A stretch of 14,592 bases of DNA from Taibaiella helvus_B (GTDB lineage Bacteria; Bacteroidota; Bacteroidia; Chitinophagales; Chitinophagaceae). Shown in pieces: positions 14,470-14,592 of the stretch. Within the stretch, counting starts at the first letter, position 1; every line of letters begins with the position of its first letter. The stretch is taken from assembly GCA_040392805.1 (NCBI GenBank), contig JBEBVI010000065.1, positions 1 through 14,592 on the forward strand, written 5' to 3'. The notes beneath the pieces are model-generated. The model was not told the DNA's origin, did no database searches, and worked only from the letters and a program-made list of their open reading frames with translations. A program made the translations under genes and the position numbers.

Positions 14470-14592
14470 TTTCTTTCCGTATTTGTCAAAATAAGTACAA
14501 TAGTTAAAATAACTGCCTCAAGTACCGTCATGCCTCCACTGCCAATGACATATTATGCAATCGCTTGAATATCAACAAGCGCGAGTCCATGT

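Noticed and set aside
1..14592. CRISPR array, tRNA, rRNA, transposase or phage genes
   Set aside because: No regularly spaced identical repeats, cloverleaf tRNA signatures, rRNA motifs, or transposase/integrase proteins were seen; the dispersed repeats are too few and too variable for CRISPR.

Overview
The window looks like chromosomal DNA of a Bacteroidota bacterium, most likely from the Chitinophagaceae or a related Sphingobacteriia-like lineage. Four reading frames end in type IX secretion (T9SS type A) sorting domains. Promoters carry the Bacteroidota -7 box TAnnTTTG, and most genes lack a clear Shine-Dalgarno site. The window also holds a DUF2027/Smr protein, a BtuG-like beta-propeller lipoprotein and the GTTTCnCgCA-type intergenic repeats common in this phylum. 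Genus-level placement is inference.

Region 1 (1-5061, + strand) is a regulator followed by secreted proteins. It opens inside a LytTR response regulator. Next come a cupin/pirin-like protein and a secreted intradiol-dioxygenase-like protein with a T9SS tail, whose frame is broken by one missing base. A second transcription unit encodes a small T9SS protein overlapping, by ATGA, a large Cthe_2159-type beta-helix protein. The two units are preceded by nearly identical ~48-bp elements containing a LytTR/AlgR-like box, each at the same distance from a -7 box. The simplest reading is that the upstream regulator controls both.

Region 2 (5062-7350) starts with a hairpin-rich intergenic stretch. It is followed by ahcY (S-adenosylhomocysteine hydrolase, - strand, with its own terminator), divergent from an Lrp/AsnC regulator. 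The ~117-bp gap between them contains three AT-rich dyads, one overlapping the ahcY promoter, which suggests Lrp control of ahcY and autoregulation.

Region 3 (7389-9086, - strand) holds two independently transcribed genes: a MauE/DoxX-type membrane protein fused to a CPHC thioredoxin-like domain, and a small lipoprotein with its own promoter and terminator.

Region 4 (9097-12918, - strand) is a cobalamin-riboswitch operon. A promoter, a complete B12 riboswitch and a structured leader precede three exported proteins: DUF4465-FN3-T9SS, a second T9SS surface protein, and a BtuG-like (DUF5074/YncE-type) lipoprotein. No TonB-dependent BtuB receptor is present, so this looks like a stand-alone set of surface B12-capture or accessory proteins.

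Region 5 (13046-14592) holds a DUF2027/Smr protein whose C-terminus appears to have been extended by a T-tract slip that reads into an intergenic repeat. The last ~300 bases contain only a short possible gene remnant on the - strand.
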